This document shows positions 20,873-31,060 of a stretch of 64,000 nt of DNA, in pieces. The DNA is taken from assembly GCA_024704765.1 (NCBI GenBank), contig JAKMXF010000110.1:186001-250000 (forward strand), given 5' to 3'. The translations under genes were made by a program, and so were the position numbers. Numbering within the stretch: the stretch's first letter is position 1; each line of letters opens with the position of its first letter. Below the pieces are notes generated by a model. That model made no database searches, was not told the origin of the DNA, and worked only from the letters and a program-made list of their open reading frames with translations. The stretch comes from Oopsacas minuta. Taxonomy: Eukaryota > Porifera > Hexactinellida > Lyssacinosida > Leucopsacidae.

Positions 20873-23800
20873 TCATATAGGGTTCCATTGGGTATTGAGC
20901 TCATCCAATGCTCGTGTTCTCTCGTCAGAAGGAATATCGCATCTATCAATTACTCTAATATTAGGTACAGCTTGTATTATAGCTATTGTATAGTTAGCTT
21001 TACGAGAAATAGGATTATTAATAAAACTAATTTCTATAAGCAAGGTGAGATCAGTTAGTTTAACTAATTCTTTTAAGTCAAGGATTCTGTTGTTACCTAG
21101 AAATAGTCTGTGAAGTGAAACGAGAGCACTCAGGTCTGGGAGATATCTGAGACGATTCTCTTCTAGATGTAGTTCTAGAATATTCTTTAAACTAGCTATA
21201 TCCTTTTCAGCTATATACTTTATTTTATTTCTATCTAGTACTAGTTCTATCAAAGATGGTAATTCTTCTAATCCTTCTAGACTACTGATATCATTATTCT
21301 GTAGGAACAGAGCTTTAAGAGAAGGAAATCTATGCAATTGTAACGGACCTAGGTTAGCTATAGTATTACTAGCTAACTGTAATACATGCAGGTTAGTCAG
21401 AACTGGATATTGTACATCATCATGTGTAGAATGAAGTGACGTAATTTTATTGCTGTTTACACAGAGTATTCTCAATCTATTCAACTCCAGGAGACCCTCT
21501 AGACTAGTCAGCTGATTATTCTCCAGGTTCAGAGAACGTAGATTATCAAGAGATTCAATAGGATCTAAATCAAATGATTTAATGCTCTGGTTAACTAAGC
21601 TCAATTCACGTATATTAGAGAAATTACTGTGCCCAATACGTTCTGCTATTGTACTGAGTGCTAGCTTACCTCCGTACATTTCTCGGGCTAGTATTAATTC
21701 GTTTGTTTTCACAAGTTCGTTATTGAAACAGCGAATATTAGGAAGATGGAAGAAACAGAAATATCTGATTTCATTACTCTTCTTGATAATACTAACCTCT
21801 GATATATTCAGTACAATTAGTGACGTATTATGTTTTAAGTGTAATATCTCTCTCAGGGAGTGTATAGGATTAGCAATAAGAGAAAGGTACTGTAATGAAC
21901 TGTAGGCATTTGAATTCTGTAAGGAATATATAGAGTTATGGTTAAGAATCAGGGATATGAGGTTCAAGTGTTTCGTAGTTGTGCGAGGGAGAGAAGTGAT
22001 TTTATTGCTAGAACATGATAATTCCTGTAGATTAGTAAGATAGTCTATTCCTTGTATATTTGTTAATATGTTATAATCTAGATTGAGTTCTATAATATTA
22101 ACACAATTAGATAGACCGTGTAGTGACGTCAATTGGTTGTGAGATAGATCAACGTATTTTAAGTTAGGCATGTTGAAGCTAATGGGCAGTGCATGTACTC
22201 CTCTGCTTTGTAGCTTCAATGTTGTTACAGAGAGATGCCAATTGTAATCTTGTGTTGTCAAGCAGGAGTTCGTATTAGGAGGAGGACATTTGCATAGAGT
22301 TAAGTCAGTTGATGTATCTGCGGTTACAGAGTCTTGGGATATCTGTGGACTGTGTTCATTGAAAATAGAATTAACAATATTTGAATACTCAGATACAGAA
22401 GCTGAATTAAAAGCTCTTAAGCCTGGAAATGAAATAAATGTTTGTTGAATTATCCATTCATTATTATTTACCTGTGTAGCATTGATATCGAAAGATTGTG
22501 TAGATGGTAAGAACGGATTCATGTAAAGAGATAGATCGAGGAGAGAAGGCATATAAGCCTTTAGGTTATATAGAAGAGATTGTAAATCTGTGAATAGATT
22601 CCAACTTAGGTTAAGTGTGGATATTGAATAAGGGTTTATACTATCAATACATTGAATAGAGTTATAGCTAATATCCAAATACTGTAGTTTAGGAGCATCG
22701 AGATCAGAAATAGAGGAAATACGATTAGATGCTAGACATAGAGCAGTGAGGTTAGGGAACAAGTTAAAGCACTTGACAGAGTCTATCTCACAAGCTGGTA
22801 GGTATAATGACGTGAGTTGATGAGAGGAAATAGCAGAGTAAAATACAGCACGTAATGATATAGGAGTAGGACATATGATGTTATTCAATGGAGAATATAT
22901 CGTATTAAGGAGTACCTCATTTATACTAACAGGTAGATGTGTTTGAGAAGTAGAATTCAGAGATTTCAATACAGTTTGTCTGTCTATGTCAATCAATTCT
23001 ATAGAATTTTCACTCAGTTTGTATTCATATGTTATCAAGTATTCAGGTACTATTAAATCTCTATCTTGTATAAGGAATATACGTTGGTCATCACAATAAC
23101 ATTCTGGAACGAAATCTTGAGAATTATTCTGATTATAGAATTTTGAAATGACAGCTGAGTTGTAATATGAGAAATTAACCTGTTTAGCTTCAGTTATATC
23201 CTTAATCTGTTTGGTACGACCTAAAAATACCTTACATAGTAAAGCAGAGCCCTTCTTTATATCAGATTTAGGCTGAGACTTGTTACTAATTAATCTTTGT
23301 AGATCTGCTTCATAAACTGAATGAGTTAAAATGAAGAAATTTGTATGTTTATTAAGTCGTATACAAGGTAATCCATCCTTGCATAGTAGTGAGTGTATTC
23401 GTGATTGATCGATATTAGAAGTAGATTGTAAGAATAGATAATCAATAGTAGATAGTATGGTACTGTGTGGATTGGGATCTGAACGAGTACGTTGGTCTCT
23501 ACCAGCTATTGATAGCAGTTTATTTTCAAATCTGGCATGTAGAGAAGGATTCCTAACTTGGTATACGGCCTGTACAGATAGCCCTTTGATACCAAATTGA
23601 TGTACTCTATCTGGGGGCGAGGGGGCGAGGAGATCGATACAAGCTTTATACCAGTCATGCTCAGGTGTACTAGGAATAAACTCAATATTACCAGCTGTTG
23701 AATACTCAAGTTCTAGACGAGTGAGTGACAAGTGACAAATGTCAGTTGTCACATTGACAGCCTGTTGATATGCAGTATACAGTTTTTCTAATACTCCATT

Positions 23801-24805
23801 TAGACATGACAATATGCTATCAATATTCTCTTTCCTACTGGAAACATCCATACTCAGTAAAGCACTATCAAAATCAGCTTCAAATAAATTTCGTGTGACG
23901 TCATCTTCTAGAGATTTTAATACACCTAAATCTGCTACAATATTATGTCTGAGTGTGTAGCAATTTGATAAGATGGATTGTTCTACTTGCAATAAGTCGT
24001 GGATAAACACGCGAAAATCTTCACTTACTTTTAGCTTTTTTAGCTTGTAGTATAGTATCTTGTTGTTGATTATTTCTCTCGCAGTTTTCACCAGTTTGTC
24101 GGTTACAGGGAATTTATCAAAATATTTTAGATGTGGAAAATGGAATAACATCAATGTCGTGTAATTCCGCATTTTCGCAAGTGGACATTGTGAGTATTGA
24201 GGATCGGCCAGACTGAATGAGGTAAGAAAATTCGCGTTTTTCAATACTCTAAGTGTTTCGAAACTAACAATCGGGTTACCGGATAAGTTGAGCGATACAA
24301 GACTAATATTTCCATCCAAAGATTCTCCAATATTATCAATATTATTATTAGCTAAGTCAAGTTCTAGCAATTCTTTCAAATTTTGCAATTCTTCTATTTT
24401 ACTAATACAGTTATCTGCTAATGATAAAGTCTTCAACTTTGTGAGTTGTTGTATGTGTTCTATTCGAGTTATCTTATTCCCGTAGAGATAGAGATGATGT
24501 AATTTTCTACATTGCTCTAAGCCTTCAATCTTGTCAACAGCTGTCTCACATATCCATAATTCACAGAGCTGAGTGCAGGCCTTTAAACAGTCAATCTTGC
24601 AAACATTTTGGTTTACAATGTATAAATGAGTAAGGTTAGGGAATAAATGGTATCCGTACATGGCAGGTACGCCGAAAAAGAACATTTCTAAGAGAGTGAC
24701 GTCAGGATAGAGAGCTATTTCTCCTTCTGCAGGAGCTATTGTAGGTATACCATTAGCGTGTAATAGTTCTGATAGTAGCTTGTGGTTGTTATACTCAGTA
24801 TCCAT
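20873..24805 (-). CDS. LRRC9: Leucine-rich repeat-containing protein 9
   Basis: Intronless 1310-residue ORF starting MDTEYNNHKLLS. The first block of SDS22-like LRRs is near residues 50-215 (LHHLYLYGNKITRIEHIQQL, LKTLSLADNCISKIEEL), capped by DPQYSQCPLAKMRNYTTLML as in vertebrate LRRC9. A helical region spans about 225-350. Further LRR blocks are near 640-760, 835-990 and 1040-1290 (LRSLNLENNQLTSLEGLLEL, LIELVLDRNKIKYIAE). Human LRRC9 is about 1450 residues with the same two-part layout. The vertebrate protein is poorly characterised; expression data link it to ciliated and testis tissue, so a ciliary role is plausible but not shown here. It is unusual as a nearly 4-kb uninterrupted frame. 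Confidence 0.9.
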   Translation of the reverse strand: MDTEYNNHKLLSELLHANGIPTIAPAEGEIALYPDVTLLEMFFFGVPAMYGYHLFPNLTHLYIVNQNVCKIDCLKACTQLCELWICETAVDKIEGLEQCRKLHHLYLYGNKITRIEHIQQLTKLKTLSLADNCISKIEELQNLKELLELDLANNNIDNIGESLDGNISLVSLNLSGNPIVSFETLRVLKNANFLTSFSLADPQYSQCPLAKMRNYTTLMLFHFPHLKYFDKFPVTDKLVKTAREIINNKILYYKLKKLKVSEDFRVFIHDLLQVEQSILSNCYTLRHNIVADLGVLKSLEDDVTRNLFEADFDSALLSMDVSSRKENIDSILSCLNGVLEKLYTAYQQAVNVTTDICHLSLTRLELEYSTAGNIEFIPSTPEHDWYKACIDLLAPSPPDRVHQFGIKGLSVQAVYQVRNPSLHARFENKLLSIAGRDQRTRSDPNPHSTILSTIDYLFLQSTSNIDQSRIHSLLCKDGLPCIRLNKHTNFFILTHSVYEADLQRLISNKSQPKSDIKKGSALLCKVFLGRTKQIKDITEAKQVNFSYYNSAVISKFYNQNNSQDFVPECYCDDQRIFLIQDRDLIVPEYLITYEYKLSENSIELIDIDRQTVLKSLNSTSQTHLPVSINEVLLNTIYSPLNNIICPTPISLRAVFYSAISSHQLTSLYLPACEIDSVKCFNLFPNLTALCLASNRISSISDLDAPKLQYLDISYNSIQCIDSINPYSISTLNLSWNLFTDLQSLLYNLKAYMPSLLDLSLYMNPFLPSTQSFDINATQVNNNEWIIQQTFISFPGLRAFNSASVSEYSNIVNSIFNEHSPQISQDSVTADTSTDLTLCKCPPPNTNSCLTTQDYNWHLSVTTLKLQSRGVHALPISFNMPNLKYVDLSHNQLTSLHGLSNCVNIIELNLDYNILTNIQGIDYLTNLQELSCSSNKITSLPRTTTKHLNLISLILNHNSIYSLQNSNAYSSLQYLSLIANPIHSLREILHLKHNTSLIVLNISEVSIIKKSNEIRYFCFFHLPNIRCFNNELVKTNELILAREMYGGKLALSTIAERIGHSNFSNIRELSLVNQSIKSFDLDPIESLDNLRSLNLENNQLTSLEGLLELNRLRILCVNSNKITSLHSTHDDVQYPVLTNLHVLQLASNTIANLGPLQLHRFPSLKALFLQNNDISSLEGLEELPSLIELVLDRNKIKYIAEKDIASLKNILELHLEENRLRYLPDLSALVSLHRLFLGNNRILDLKELVKLTDLTLLIEISFINNPISRKANYTIAIIQAVPNIRVIDRCDIPSDERTRALDELNTQWNPI

Positions 24806-25009
24806 ACTGTGTTAAAATCGAACTTAAAGATTATTCTGAAACAAAAAGATTACTACTGTAAACCCCGAGCTAACAGGTAAAATGGAAGCAAGTAAATTTG
24901 AATTAAAAGAATGAATGAAGTTGAAATTAAAGTTAGAATCAAATACAAAGAGTAAGAAGAAAGAAGAATATATATGAATACGAAATATAATAAAAAATTA
25001 TAAACAATA

Positions 25010-25130
25010 ATTGTACACGAGGTTACTTATACACGAAAAAGGGTTAATTGTAAACGAAGGAAGTTCATTGTACACGAAAAGGATTATTTGTACACAGAAG
25101 GGGTTAATTGTACAGGAAAGAGGATAATTG
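25010..25130 (+). repeat. Degenerate tandem array of about 25-30 bp units
   Basis: Four to five imperfect copies of a unit containing ttgtacacgaaaagg followed by gttaattgta. One more stray copy lies near 26270-26310. Confidence 0.7.
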
Positions 25131-25582
25131 TCTACTATCTAGTGTAATTGTACATTTTACAAGTTCAAACTTGATTGAAAGGTACTAATACTAAACAGCT
25201 TATTGATGTGCAATGCATTTTACTCAAAACGAGTTTAGTATAAATGTTCATAGTGTTAACTTTGTTTTCTTTCCTTATGTCATTTGTTCTTTATCATGTT
25301 TTTGATGATGTTCTACTCTTTTAAGTTCATATATTTGATTCCCTGTTTTCTCATATATCTATTCGTAGTGATATGACAGTGCCTAGTACATTCTTTCGAA
25401 AGTTTGTTTTACTTGGTTATTATTCATATCAATCAAATATTTCTCCGAGTTCTTCATGTACATTTCTTGTCTTACCATTGTTGCTATATTTGATGGGTAT
25501 ATAATGCTACATGTTGCTTTCATTCTCTTTTCTATGAGCCTTTGGCTCGTCGCTTCGCGATGAACTCGGGGTATTGGCCTCG

Positions 25583-25622
25583 ATTTCAAGTTTCTCATAT
25601 TTACATATGAGAAACTTGAAAT
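25583..25622. repeat. Perfect 18-bp hairpin with 4-nt loop
   Basis: atttcaagtttctcatat, loop ttac, then the exact reverse complement. Flanking sequence is not inverted, so it is not part of a longer MITE that I can see. Confidence 0.9.
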
Positions 25623-25970
25623 TGCGAAATTCTGGTTCAGCGTATTGTGTTACCCCTGGGTAGCCGTTTAGAGCAACCCTGTACGTATATTTTGAGATTT
25701 GGAGAATTTGTTTACTTCATATTCATAAAAGCAAAAATAAATTTACATATTATGAATCCAAAAGTGTGAAAATCGGATTCAGAATATCCGAAATATATTT
25801 AGTGAAGTTTGATGAAATTCTATTAACTTACTTGATAAACAGGAGAATTACATAGTTAAGCGACAATTTCAAAATAGCATACCGAAAATCCATTGTTTGA
25901 CAACATAGAAACAAACAAACAAACAATCAATGAAATTCAATACAATAGATTCTTATCCGTGTCTTAAAAT

Positions 25971-26060
25971 TTCCAACAGTTTCCAGGAGTTTCCCGCAGA
26001 TTCGCACAGTTTCGCACAGTTTCCCACAGTTTCCAGCAGTTTCGCATAGTTTCCAGCAAC
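25971..26060 (+). repeat. 10-bp tandem array (nine units)
   Basis: Nine consecutive 10-nt units of the form ttc-c/g-cacagt with strict 10-base phase and no indels. Confidence 0.9.
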
Positions 26061-26620
26061 ATATAGTGGATATTTGTTTACTTTTAGGTACATAAAGCAA
26101 ACAAACTTTAACATTATGGTAGATTCATACTTTCAACGACTATACTGGGTAATCGAGTATACTGAGCCTGAATATAATATTGTATACAACATATAGTGAA
26201 TATTTGTTTACTTTTAGGGAAATATGTAATTATGTTTATTTTTGTTCATTAATTGCCCAAATACAATTAACCACTATACGAAAGAGGTTAATTGTACACA
26301 AAAAGGGTTAGATATCGCAGTAAAATGAATGGGAACTAAATTCATTGGGAAATAAGTAGAAGTAATATGTACGTCTTTGTCGAAATCTACCTTATAATAA
26401 AATGAGTCAGTTACAGAGGACTCCGCTTGATAGGGTCCCATCGGGACCACCCATTTTGACCCCGATTAACCGGAGTAGATTAAGCGCTATTTGTATTGTC
26501 TACTGATTTAAAAGAGGTAACATTCGAATAAAGAATATAGCTTCAAAAGTTCTATCGTTAAGCAACAAAAAAAATTTATTATTACTAAATAATGATATTA
26601 GTCAATAAGTGATATTAAGT

Positions 26621-28774
26621 TCAAAGTTCACACCTCTGAGACCTATTCTTCTGTATTTCAGCACATCGACTATTATACTTCTTCTCGTGATATCTGAGAC
26701 CGTAAGGTGAAATAAAGCCTGTTTTACAACAGCCACATAGATAGTATCGTTGCTTTTTGCAAGATTTGTTGTAGCGAGCAAAATGCCTTTTCAGAGCAGG
26801 ATAATAATAACCTACTCCCTTCTGACAGTAAGGGCAGTAGTAAGGGCCAGATCCTTGTTTGGGGATTTCAACTGCTAAAAGATTAGAAGTAAACTTGCCT
26901 AATACGAATTCTTAATAGACTGACAATAGACTAATAGTATATAAAGGGAATATCGTATATGTTCCTAGTTCGCCATTATTTTTAACCAAATAAATATGAT
27001 TGGTTCCAGACGGCGCCTAACAATTGGCTCCTCAACCTCAGCAGACAGCAGATTCTTGACAAAATGCAACTGTAAGCTCTAATTATGTAAGCGCACCCAA
27101 AAATAATAATTCCGTCTGGGGGCGACTCCTTTTACCCATCAGGGGCGTTTAACCTAGAACTTCACCTGAATTAGAGAGCGAATACGGTACACTCCTAAGT
27201 ATCGGGTATGTGCATATTAGCAAAACCTTTGGGCTTTACTTAATTGTCAAAACAAGATTCAGCAAATGTAAGTATTTAGACAAAGACGGATAGTGCATGC
27301 AATTTGGCTTTGGAGATTCAAATATTAGCACGTATTACTAGGGTGTACGCCTTATGAGAGCTATTCAATTATTATCGGAGTTAGACTGTATGTCAGGTTA
27401 CTTACAAGGAGATAAATTATCGGGATCGTTATCTAAAGAATCAATTGATTACTAATCATATTACTTACAAAGAGGTAAGGGATCATGATTATCATAAAGT
27501 GAATTGGTTTCCATTTCTCTCTTCTTCATCTGCAGTCTTTCCTTTTCTTTCTGTTTTTGCATATCAGCACATATATCATGGTATTGTTTTTGGTGTTGTA
27601 TAAGAGTTTTTAGTAGAGTATAGCCTGTTTTACAATCCTGACATGTATAGAACTTCATCTTCTCACAAGACTTGTTATACACAGTCAAATGCCTCTTCAG
27701 AGTGGGATAATACCATCCCATTCCCTTCCCGCAGTAAGGACAAAAGTAAGGACCTGTTCCTTCATCTGGTATCTTTAGATCTGTAGATACTTCATCAATA
27801 TTTCCTGTAGCATTATTAATAAAATCTGTTACTTCTATTGCTAAATGAAGATAAAATTAATACAGGAAGATATAACAAATACTCACAGACTGACTATAAG
27901 AGACTAAAAAATAAATCATGTGGACTTAGGCAGTATGGCCCAACCATTTGTGGTATTACATTGATTGCAACCTTTTCCATAAAAGACATTGCTCCGAGTT
28001 TCAGCACGAGTATATAAGTTGATAACAAACAAATAATTACTGATGAGTATGTCATGTCACTTACAAGAAGTTAAGTTATACGTTCCTTCTTCAGGTATCT
28101 GTATTTCTGTAGAGAGAATATCTCTATCAATATTATTGATAACATCTGGAGTAGATTCTGTTACTTCTACTGCTAAGGGAAGTTGAAATTATTACAGGAA
28201 GAGTTGTCTATAATGAATATCAAGCCAAGTGATTGATCAATAGTGCATTATATGGATCAATGCTATGTACTATGTAAATACACTCTAGAAATCTGGGGTG
28301 TCGGTAAACAAGCAAGAACTTACTTGAATGCGAAAATCAGATTATGCGAGTTAATCAAATTTAATGGTATTCGAAATTTCGAAGTATATATCTACTTTTA
28401 TGATATACGCTGATGAATACTATTTAAGTACAAATAACCTTGATTCTTCTAACGAACAATAATTCCTGATGAGTAGATAGGTCACATTACTTACAAGGGG
28501 AGAAGTTACAAGGATCAAGATCTCCCTCAAGAATAGTAGTATCCATCTCTTCCCCATAATAATCAGGGTCTTCTCTCTCCTCATCTGTATCTCTAGTATA
28601 CTCGTCATCAGAGAGTTTAAAATAATCATAGAATGCTTTCCTCTTTTTAGCTGAAAATGTTTCAGGTTTTATTCCGTGTTTAATACGGAAGTGTGTAATC
28701 ATGTCATCAGCTGTTTTTGTTCTAAATCCATAACATCTGACACAATCATACTTCACTCTGCGTAAATTAGGCAT
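26621..28774 (-). CDS. Lineage-specific zinc-finger protein, copy A
   Basis: Five-exon model: 28495-28774, 28065-28172, 27469-27840, 27406-27432, 26621-26874, giving 346 residues. All introns are phase 1. The N-terminus has YDCVRCYG with a later HFRIKHG, then SAKKRKAFYDYF. Two paired modules follow, each with CPYC-x2-G-x5-P-L-K-R-H-x6-C and then a second CxxC with a following H and C (for example PYFCPYCGKGMGWYYPTLKR, then YTCQDCKTGYT). Spacing C-C-H-C suggests zinc binding rather than classical C2H2 DNA fingers. Exon 4 is a 27-nt microexon (NDPDNLSP) and may be skipped. The closest relative in the window is the gene at 29698-30934. The family was not recognised and no function is assigned. 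Confidence 0.7.
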
Positions 28775-28924
28775 CTGCTAGTTATATGGAATACTAAGTA
28801 TTTATGTATTGTGTAGCTTGACTTATTTGTCAGGACTGGAAGAGCGAGTTATTGACTGCTGCTATGGAGTAGTCAATTCAACAGAAGTTGTAATAAGAAA
28901 ATATATAGAGATTCGTTCTCAAAG

Positions 28925-29087
28925 TGCTTGGTTTCCCAAATATTTCACCCGTGGACCCCTATACCAATTTTAACAAATTATGTGGACCTCTCCCATAGAC
29001 TGCAATAGATCCTGTGGACTCCCTACTGCAGCTAGTGGACCATCAAGGGTCCATGACCTCATGTCGACCTTGTAGGAAACCGCTGTG
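28925..29087. mobile_element. hAT-like MITE
   Basis: Left end ttggtttcccaa and right end aggaaaccgctgtg are inverted relative to one another. The interior holds repeated gtggacc and gtccatgacc words shared with the other copies at 33.3, 35.1, 55.2 and 58.4 kb. Confidence 0.65.
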
Positions 29088-29167
29088 ACTTAGAGAATGT
29101 TTTGTGTATCATAAATTACAGTCAACTCCCGCTATCGAACACGAGAGCTTTTTCGAGCACTTAAGTG

Positions 29168-29458
29168 TAGGGCATTAAGATCGTACGATCATTGATCACT
29201 CGATCACGATCGCGATACTTTTTGGACGATCTGGCGATGATCGGCGATCATTGTTTTATTAAGGATCGGATGTAAGATAGAATGCGTTGATTCTCCACCT
29301 ATGTTTCTTTTGGCATAAGAAATGATGTAACTATCAAAATTATTTGTTTTGAATATTACACAAACGATCGGGAAAATGATCGGGAAAATGATCGGGATCG
29401 CTGATCATAATTTCAGCTAAGATCGCGATCTTGTTTAACACGATCGACTAATGCCTTA
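29168..29458. mobile_element. GATC-rich hAT-type MITE with 8-bp target duplication
   Basis: Ends tagggcatta and taatgcctta are near-perfect inverted repeats. The flanks at 29160-29167 and 29459-29466 are both cttaagtg, an 8-bp target-site duplication as hAT elements make. The interior carries about 17 GATC words in 291 bp. The host sequence on the left starts acagtcaactcccgctatcg near 29118, an end of another MITE family, so this appears to be a nested insertion. Confidence 0.85.
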
Positions 29459-29697
29459 CTTAAGTGTCCAAACATTAATTATTGACGCTAAAAAAATAAC
29501 TATAAATTCACCAACAATGTGTCTACCAACATCCCTGTTGGTATGCAAATCAGGTAATAATCGTCTAGTGAACCCGAATTTCCATAGGTAGACTGTTTGA
29601 GAGGATATTGCTTGTAAGTTCCTTGGCAGTATATTATCCTGAGATTCTGTAACTATGCAACATACAACGATTACAATACTTGTAGGACATCTAGCAT

Positions 29698-30934
29698 CTA
29701 CTTGTCGGATGGAATCAAATATTTGGCCTTCTTAAGTTGTTTCTCAGCTTCTCTGTCTAAATATAAGAAATTCAAAGTAGTACTCATATCTATATCTTTG
29801 AAGTCAATCTAAATACAGTAGAACTCTGATAAGACATACCCCCTCGGGAAACAAAATGCTATCTAGGTAGATATTGGATAAATGAGTGGGAACTAATTTT
29901 TGGTTTGAAAGAAGAAGTGGTATTAACCAAGTGTACGTCTTATCCATGTTCTACTATACTACTATCTTACCGAGGTATATTTGTGACTTTTCAATCTGAT
30001 GCTGTTTGCACTTACCATTAAACTTTTTCATATGATGAATCACGCTAATCTCATTATAATAATCATATTTGCAATAAGGACAGATGAAGTGTTCATCCGT
30101 GTTTTCTTGTGAACCACAAAAGCCTTTATATCTACGGTGGTGACGATCTAAATTCAGAATACTGTAACCCATACAACGACTACAGTGTTGACACCTGTAT
30201 AGTGTTCCTTTGAGGGGGCCTAAATTCGAGATAGGGATATCCCGTTCTGTGCTGGATTTCATGCTAGTAGCAGCTATAAATAGTTTGACCACATTAGTTA
30301 ATTGGCACATATTTTAAATTTTAAATAATTGGGGCATGTAGTCAACTCCCGTTATATCCTAGCCCAAGAGACCGCGATCAATACTCCCTAGAAGTAGAGT
30401 TGGATATTACCGATGAAATATACGGTATTTCGACGGTTTGGTACCATATTGTCAATTTCAAACTTTGATAAAGCAGGACTAGCAGGGATTTTGATATACG
30501 TATCTGTGTTTGATATAACGTGAGTTGACTCTATAATATTTTTCACATATCACTGTTAAATTCAGTATAAGGCTATATTGAACAATTAATTTAGACTTAC
30601 TTTTCATTTTTCTCGAGATTTTCTCTTCATCGAGAGATACTGTATTCTGCTCTGCAATCTCGTTACCGTGTTGTACATCATTATCAGTGTCTGGTTGTAC
30701 AACTATATCAGAATTGTGTTCAGTTTCTTCCTTAGAATTCACCTGTTCATCAGGATTTGAAGGTTCTACAGTTTCTGTTTGCTGGAAATATTCTTCAAAT
30801 ATTTTACGTTTTTTAGCTGACAATTGTTCAGGGAATATTCCATGTCTCTTTTGAAAATGAGATTTTGTAAGTTCAACAGTCTCAAAGTATTCTCCAGGAC
30901 ATTTCACACACTCGTAATTTATCCGTGATGCCAT
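29698..30934 (-). CDS. Lineage-specific zinc-finger protein, copy B
   Basis: Three-exon model: 30601-30934, 29971-30273, 29698-29756, giving 231 residues; introns are phase 1. The N-terminus YECVKCPGEY...HFQKRHG and SAKKRKIFEEYF match copy A, followed by an acidic, Gln/Asn-rich linker. One zinc-finger module pair follows: YRCQHCSRCMG with RHHRRYKGFC, then FICPYCKYDYYNE with HHMKKFNGKC, again C-C-H-C. The last small exon encodes a Lys-rich tail ending YLIPSDK. Both introns hold MITEs. Same strand and same N-terminal domain as the neighbour show tandem duplication; copy A has two module pairs where B has one. Function unknown. Confidence 0.7.
29815..29953. mobile_element. CAGT-ended pogo/Tigger-like MITE in zinc-finger gene intron
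   Basis: Left acagtagaactctgataaga and right tcttatccatgttctacta are inverted repeats. It lies in the 29757-29970 intron, ending less than 20 bp from the splice donor. Confidence 0.7.
30337..30533. mobile_element. MITE, 'gaaattgtacaaatatggtc' family, in zinc-finger gene intron
   Basis: Ends gtcaactcccgttatatc and gatataacgtgagttgac are inverted. The diverged core is cgacggtttggtaccatat. It lies within the 30274-30600 intron. Confidence 0.7.
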
Positions 30935-31060
30935 TAAGATTACTTCCTATTAATCTATGATTGGTTAACAAGCTCAAAAAATGAAAATCCCGGGATAGTC
31001 AATTCGTAAAATATATATTTAATCAAGTGATACTATAATTGCAGAAATATTATTATAAAG

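Larger units (their letters stand above)
24806..26620. other. Repeat-rich intergenic region
   Basis: No convincing gene. It holds a degenerate tandem array at 25010-25130, a perfect hairpin at 25583-25622, a 10-bp tandem array at 25971-26060, and a direct repeat (atatttgtttacttttagg near 26068 and 26198). A fragment near 26322-26400 resembles the MITE at 29815-29953. Confidence 0.6.

Noticed and set aside
21582-21905. 107-codon + strand ORF opposite LRRC9
   Set aside because: Antisense shadow of a long conserved coding frame.
25383-25598. 71-codon ORF on - strand (MRNLKSRPIPRVHREATSQ...)
   Set aside because: Its start lies in the arm of a hairpin, and nothing recognisable is encoded; possibly a relic, not supported.
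25971-26060. Short regular repeats as a CRISPR-like array
   Set aside because: Units are 10 bp with no spacers, in an animal genome; a plain tandem repeat.
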